A stretch of DNA of 16,289 bases, from positions 1-16,289 of the forward strand of contig JABWAJ010000056.1 of assembly GCA_013361075.1 (NCBI GenBank). Direction: 5' to 3'. The stretch's first letter is position 1. Each line of letters begins with the position of its first letter. The DNA comes from Saprospiraceae bacterium (GTDB lineage Bacteria; Bacteroidota; Bacteroidia; Chitinophagales; Saprospiraceae). Of the stretch, positions 12,271-16,289 are shown piece after piece. The notes beneath the pieces are model-generated. The model saw only the letters and a list, made by a program, of their open reading frames with translations. It was not told the origin of the DNA and ran no database searches. Made by a program: the position numbers and the translations under genes.

Positions 12271-15054
12271 TTAAAAAATAAAATTGTAAGATATCGCCGG
12301 CAAAGCCGTACCAATGACCGCCAGCCGGTACACCTGCTGCTGGTTAAATGCATTTCTTTTGTAAAATACGGAAAAGGCATTTTTCCGGGCGTACAGGTTG
12401 TAGAGCGAAAAAGTAAAATTACTGCGATAGCCTTTTTCTTTGGCTTCGGTTTTATCCACAGTGTAGCTGATGTCCAGGCGGTGATAATCGGGAATGCGCC
12501 CCTCATTGCGCTGTGAATAATGGGCGATCACAACACCCCCCACACTGTACCCGGCTTCTGCTGTTGTGTAAGGCCTGCCCGACCGGTAGGTGAAACTGAC
12601 CGAAAATGTGTGCATGGGGTTTACTTGTCGTTTCAGGGACAGGGTAATCTGATGCGGCTGGTCGAAATTGGATGGAAACCAGGCGCCCTCATTCACCGTT
12701 TCTTCGGGAAAAGCATCCCGTGTTTGCAACAGGCTTCGCGACCAGGCATAAGACAACTGTCCGCTCCAGCGACCCGATGTTTTTCTTAGCGAAAATTCTG
12801 CCCCGTAAGCCTTTCCGACAGCAGTCAGTAGTTCGGTTTCCAAATATTCATTGAGCAAAAGCCTCGGAATCTCTTTATAGGCGACAATGCCATCCAGGTT
12901 TTTATAATATGCTTCCAAAGACAGCTGCCAGAGGTTTTTTTGAAAATTGTGGAAATATCCCAACGAATACACATGCGCCAGTTGGGGCCGGATATGCCGG
13001 TTGCTCACCTGCCACAAATCTACTGGAGTAGCCGCAGCAGTATTGGAAATCAGGTGAATGTACTGGCGCATCAGGTTGTAGCTGGCTTTGATCGACCGAT
13101 CGGGGCCTAATTGCAATTTGACGGAAAAACGGGGTTCCAAACCGCTGTACTGCTGAATGGCTTCGTTTTCACCATAATCTTCGACCCCAATGATGGTACC
13201 GATCTCTTTTGGTACTCCCTCCTGGTAAGTGTAAACCGAACGTGGCCCGCGCTGGATGAATCCGGAATAGCGAATACCCGCAGAAAAAGCCAGGCGCTCC
13301 GAAATTTTTCCTTCCGTTTGCAAAAAAGCGGCCCACTCATCACCCCGGTCTTTGGCAAGCGACATTGGTGCTACCGTTGAGGTGTTGCCATAGGGGGCTA
13401 AGCGTTCGTCCTCAGGCAGGTACCGCGATGCTTCCACGCCGGCCATCCATTCCCAATCTGAGTTTGCCTGAAAAAAAACGCTTTGCCGCAAGGAGAAATT
13501 CGTCAGCCCATTGCGCAACCGCGAGCCTTGGGTTGCACTGTCTTCAAACAGGCTGCTGCTGTATTTACTGGCGACTGCTTTAAAAGCTGAAGAAAAACGG
13601 TCTGAAAAAATGATGTTCCAGCCAAGAACCGCATTTTGGTTGGTCCAATCATACCCAAATTCCCGCGAATACCGAAAATAGTCGCTGCTTTGAAAACCGG
13701 TCAGCGTAAGTGTCTGCCTGTCAGTGATTTTAAAACTTAGCTTTGCTGTAAAATCGTAAAAGTTTACGGCACTGTTTTTGATTTCATACTGGCGGGCAAG
13801 CCGCAGTAACCAATTGGAGTACGAAGCACGAACGGCGGCAATAGCCGAAACCCGATTGCGCCAGATTGGCCCTTCAAGGCTCAGCCGGCTGTAAGCGATG
13901 CCAATACCACCGCCACCATGGTATTCCTGAAAATTCCCGTCGCGCAACTGCACATCAAGCACACTGGATGTGCGCCCGCCAAATTGAGCAGGAATTGCGC
14001 CTTTGTAAAGCGATACGTTGCTGATGATGTCGGTATTGAATACCGAATAAAAGCCCAAAGCATGAGAAGTATTGAAAAACGCAGCACCATCCTGCAACAC
14101 TAAGTTCTGGTCAATATTTCCACCACGCACATTGAACCCTGCTGCGCCTTCGCCCACAGTGGAAACGCCTGCCAGCGTTTCGAGTCCTTTGATCAGATCC
14201 GGTTCGCCCAATAGGGAAGGCAACTCCCGAATGGTTTTGACACTCAGGTTTTCCACCCCGATCTGGGTATTGCGCACATTGGCATCGGCATATTTTGCGC
14301 TGACAATGACTTCATCTAAACTCATTATGAATTGCTCCAGCGCAATATCGGCCTGCCCGTCTTTAAAAATTTCGAGGTTGATGGTCAGGTTGCGGTAGCC
14401 CACTGACTGTACCAAAATCTGATGTTTGCCCGGCGGCAGGGAAAGCTCAAACCGTCCGTCCGGATCGGTTGCTGCACCACGCTCCAGTGACTGTACCAAA
14501 AAAGTAGCGCCAATAACTGCCTCCCCGGTTTTTTCATCGGTTAGTTTCCCCCGGAATTTGTAAGCTTTTGCGTTAAGCGCCGAAGTGGAAGAAGAGCCAA
14601 AGCTCAGCGACATCTCTGTAGCCAGGTTCCGGTCGGGCCAGGTATAACGCCCCGCTTCCCACTCGGCAGCAATTTTCAGGGCGTATTCTTTGTTTAAACT
14701 TTGCCGGGGCGCAATGACGATCGTCGTTTTACTCAATAAGCTGAATGCCAGGTTGTTTCCTTCTAATGCTTTGCGCAAAGCCGCATAAAAACGATCGTCC
14801 TTAAACTGGATGTAAACCTTGTATTGAGGTACGATTTCGGGGTCAAAGTAAAATTTCACCCCAAAGCGTTCCTGCCAGATGGAAAGTAAATCCACTAAGC
14901 TGATGCCCCTGTAATCGCCATTAACCAAGGCATCGTCTATGGAAGCAGCCACAGGCGGAATGGTATCCGGTTTGCTTTGTGCCGGCAATACGTGTTGAAA
15001 GAGCGCGCACAGTACAATCAGGTAACTGCATCGCATTAGCCAGGCTTTGTTCAT
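12271..15054 (-). CDS. TonB-dependent receptor with STN and carboxypeptidase-like domains
   Basis: A 927-residue outer-membrane transporter from ATG 15054; a GTG at 15075 would add seven residues. Residues 1-26 are a signal peptide ending in PAQ. Residues about 46-117 form an STN (secretin/TonB short N-terminal) domain (ISLVDLLSIWQERFGVKFYF). Residues about 167-240 form a carboxypeptidase-regulatory-like beta-sandwich (FRGKLTDEKTGEAVIGATFL). The plug spans about 265-375 (AGFNVRGGNIDQNLVLQDGA, GAIPAQFGGRTSSVLDVQLR). The rest is the 22-strand barrel ending in an aromatic residue (SYNFIF). STN domains often signal to an anti-sigma factor of the FecR type; no sigma/FecR pair is visible here, so it may lie elsewhere or be absent. 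With DUF4249 it forms an uptake pair. The ligand cannot be told from sequence. Confidence 0.95.
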   Translation of the reverse strand: MNKAWLMRCSYLIVLCALFQHVLPAQSKPDTIPPVAASIDDALVNGDYRGISLVDLLSIWQERFGVKFYFDPEIVPQYKVYIQFKDDRFYAALRKALEGNNLAFSLLSKTTIVIAPRQSLNKEYALKIAAEWEAGRYTWPDRNLATEMSLSFGSSSTSALNAKAYKFRGKLTDEKTGEAVIGATFLVQSLERGAATDPDGRFELSLPPGKHQILVQSVGYRNLTINLEIFKDGQADIALEQFIMSLDEVIVSAKYADANVRNTQIGVENLSVKTIRELPSLLGEPDLIKGLETLAGVSTVGEGAAGFNVRGGNIDQNLVLQDGAAFFNTSHALGFYSVFNTDIISNVSLYKGAIPAQFGGRTSSVLDVQLRDGNFQEYHGGGGIGIAYSRLSLEGPIWRNRVSAIAAVRASYSNWLLRLARQYEIKNSAVNFYDFTAKLSFKITDRQTLTLTGFQSSDYFRYSREFGYDWTNQNAVLGWNIIFSDRFSSAFKAVASKYSSSLFEDSATQGSRLRNGLTNFSLRQSVFFQANSDWEWMAGVEASRYLPEDERLAPYGNTSTVAPMSLAKDRGDEWAAFLQTEGKISERLAFSAGIRYSGFIQRGPRSVYTYQEGVPKEIGTIIGVEDYGENEAIQQYSGLEPRFSVKLQLGPDRSIKASYNLMRQYIHLISNTAAATPVDLWQVSNRHIRPQLAHVYSLGYFHNFQKNLWQLSLEAYYKNLDGIVAYKEIPRLLLNEYLETELLTAVGKAYGAEFSLRKTSGRWSGQLSYAWSRSLLQTRDAFPEETVNEGAWFPSNFDQPHQITLSLKRQVNPMHTFSVSFTYRSGRPYTTAEAGYSVGGVVIAHYSQRNEGRIPDYHRLDISYTVDKTEAKEKGYRSNFTFSLYNLYARKNAFSVFYKRNAFNQQQVYRLAVIGTALPAISYNFIF

Positions 15055-15341
15055 AAACTTTAGTGTTCTTATCACAATAAGTCAGTATCAACAAAGATGG
15101 GTAATAAGCTCAAGTTAGTTGGAAAATAACACACTTTTTAGCAAAATTGGCAAGCAGAATGACTATTCTAACATAAGTTCGGATATTTATTCCCTGATAA
15201 TGAGTATTTTACTGTTTACATGCGGTCCTGGTTGTGTACTTCCCGCATTTTTGCACGCAATAGGGCCGCCTGAATCCCGCGAAACAAGGCAAGGCGGACT
15301 TCATTTTGCGGCCTTTAGCCACCGTTCCTTAAGCATTCACC
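15055..15341. other. Intergenic region with inverted repeats, no convincing gene
   Basis: This 287-bp stretch separates the hydrolase stop from the receptor start, both on the minus strand. It should therefore hold the hydrolase's 3' end and the receptor's promoter. The part nearest the receptor is AT-rich, but I saw no exact TAnnTTTG -7 box. GGCCGC (15264-15269) is matched by GCGGCC (15308-15313), and CCGCCT (15266-15271) by AGGCGG (15292-15297). The two pairings share the left arm, so they exclude each other. No T-run follows on the minus strand, so a standard terminator is not supported. A plus-strand frame from a TTG at 15119 to 15367 lacks any recognisable feature and runs into the hydrolase gene. 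Confidence 0.5.
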
Positions 15342-16289
15342 TTACTCTTCTACAAACCCGGCAATGATTTCATTTGCCGCTGTAGCTTGCTCCCACTGGA
15401 CAAAATGGCCGCTATTGGGCAAAAAAGCAAGTTTGCTGCCGCGGATTTTAAAATGACCTTTCCTGGCAATGTCAAAAACAGTGAGCCCTTTGTGCAGAAT
15501 CGGATTGGGAATGAGCTGGTCGTTTGCCCCGAAAATGATGAGGGTGGGTGCAGTGATGCCTGACAACCGGTCAAATACCGGTTCATTGAGCATGGCCATC
15601 ACGTTTTTCGGAATCATGTCGCAATAATACGCATAGGCCTCCGTTTGTTCGCGCAGCTTCATGCGGTCAGCGATCATGAATTCAGCGTCTTGTGGAAAAG
15701 AAAAAAAATTGATTTCAAAGTTTTTACGGATTTGTTCCACAGGAACTGCTTTGACAACTTCAGGTGTGTACACGGCTTTGAACCAGGCTTTTTCTGTTTC
15801 CGAAAAGGTCTCAAATCCGGCCGGTGCAATCAGAATCAGCTTTTCTGTTATGGCCGGATGTGCCAGGGCCAGGGTTACAGCCACTTGCCCCCCCATTGAA
15901 TGCCCGACCAAAATCACCTTTTCCAATTTCAGGTGGCGGATAAATTCAGCTACTTTTTCTGCAAAAAAATGCATCGAAAACGGATAATCGCTTTTTGATG
16001 ACTCTTCATAGCCCGGCAAATCAAGGGCAATGCACCGGTAGTGATGCTGAAGCGACGCAATGTTTTTTTGCCAGCTTTTTTTATTGCTGCCCAAACCGTG
16101 AAGGAACAGCAATGTTTTGCTCCCCTCGCCGGCTTCGGTGTAGGCAATTTCGATGCCGCCGGAAAGTTTTGCGAATTTAACAGGTGATTCCATGATGGTC
16201 GTGTTGTAAAGTGGGCAATCGGCCCGGTATCCGGCAGAAGCAGCCCGGGCTTCGACTCCGATGAAGGTAAACAGTGGCAACAGGAACAG
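15342..16289 (-). CDS. Alpha/beta hydrolase, probably 5'-incomplete at the window edge
   Basis: An alpha/beta-hydrolase-fold enzyme of the esterase/lipase kind. Counting residues from an in-frame TTG at 16280: LLFLHGLGS (57-65) gives the HG oxyanion loop, GHSMGG holds the nucleophile Ser128, GANDQLIP holds Asp254, and NSGHFVQWE holds His292. The triad is complete. A cap region lies at about 155-235. The frame is open to the window edge and its first residues (LFLLPLFTFIGVEARA) look like a signal peptide, so the true start probably lies beyond 16289. If instead it starts at ATG 16193 (MESPVKFAKL), the protein is cytoplasmic with 283 residues. The substrate is unknown. Confidence 0.88.
   Translation of the reverse strand: MFLLPLFTFIGVEARAASAGYRADCPLYNTTIMESPVKFAKLSGGIEIAYTEAGEGSKTLLFLHGLGSNKKSWQKNIASLQHHYRCIALDLPGYEESSKSDYPFSMHFFAEKVAEFIRHLKLEKVILVGHSMGGQVAVTLALAHPAITEKLILIAPAGFETFSETEKAWFKAVYTPEVVKAVPVEQIRKNFEINFFSFPQDAEFMIADRMKLREQTEAYAYYCDMIPKNVMAMLNEPVFDRLSGITAPTLIIFGANDQLIPNPILHKGLTVFDIARKGHFKIRGSKLAFLPNSGHFVQWEQATAANEIIAGFVEE

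Noticed and set aside
15119..15367. Small plus-strand frame of 82 residues upstream of the receptor
   Set aside because: It needs a TTG start, has no recognisable domain, and overlaps the 3' end of the hydrolase gene. One hydrophobic run is not enough support.

Overview
The window looks like a chromosome segment of a Bacteroidota bacterium, probably of the Saprospiria/Chitinophagia type. The evidence is a TonB-dependent receptor with an STN domain paired with a DUF4249 lipoprotein, several short signal peptides ending in A-Q or G-Q, little Shine-Dalgarno signal, and coding sequence of moderate G+C. The assignment rests on gene content alone. No rRNA, tRNA, CRISPR array, insertion sequence or phage gene is visible.

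Bases 1-7907 (+ strand) form a sulfur-oxidation block. In order it holds: the C-terminal end of a type II sulfide:quinone oxidoreductase; a Crp/Fnr-family regulator; a 264-bp intergenic region with 63-bp tandem repeats and a perfect palindrome; a CstB-like protein (persulfide dioxygenase, cysteine-less rhodanese, active rhodanese); a fusion of a four-cluster Fe-S subunit with an NrfD/DmsC-like membrane anchor; and a Tat-less molybdopterin oxidoreductase. The last two best fit a sulfite:quinone dehydrogenase, SoeBC plus SoeA. Read together: sulfide is oxidised to persulfide by SQR, persulfide to sulfite or thiosulfate by the CstB-like enzyme, and sulfite to sulfate by Soe in the cytoplasm, with electrons going to the quinone pool. 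The regulator is the obvious candidate to control the block.

The Soe genes are separated by about 415 bp of AT-rich DNA. This stretch carries, on the minus strand, the decayed remains of a toxin-antitoxin pair: a PIN-domain toxin cut off after about 36 codons and an antitoxin with a one-base frameshift. A bulged hairpin lies just before soeA.

Bases 7920-11203 (+) carry mtnA (5-methylthioribose-1-phosphate isomerase, methionine salvage) 12 bp after soeA, then a small exported protein of unknown function, then an exported class C beta-lactamase-like serine hydrolase with a C-terminal DUF3471-like domain.

Bases 11215-16289 (-) carry an outer-membrane uptake pair (STN/carboxypeptidase-like/plug/barrel TonB-dependent receptor followed by a DUF4249 lipoprotein) and, upstream of it, an alpha/beta hydrolase that probably continues past the right edge. 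Between hydrolase and receptor lie about 290 bp with no convincing gene.
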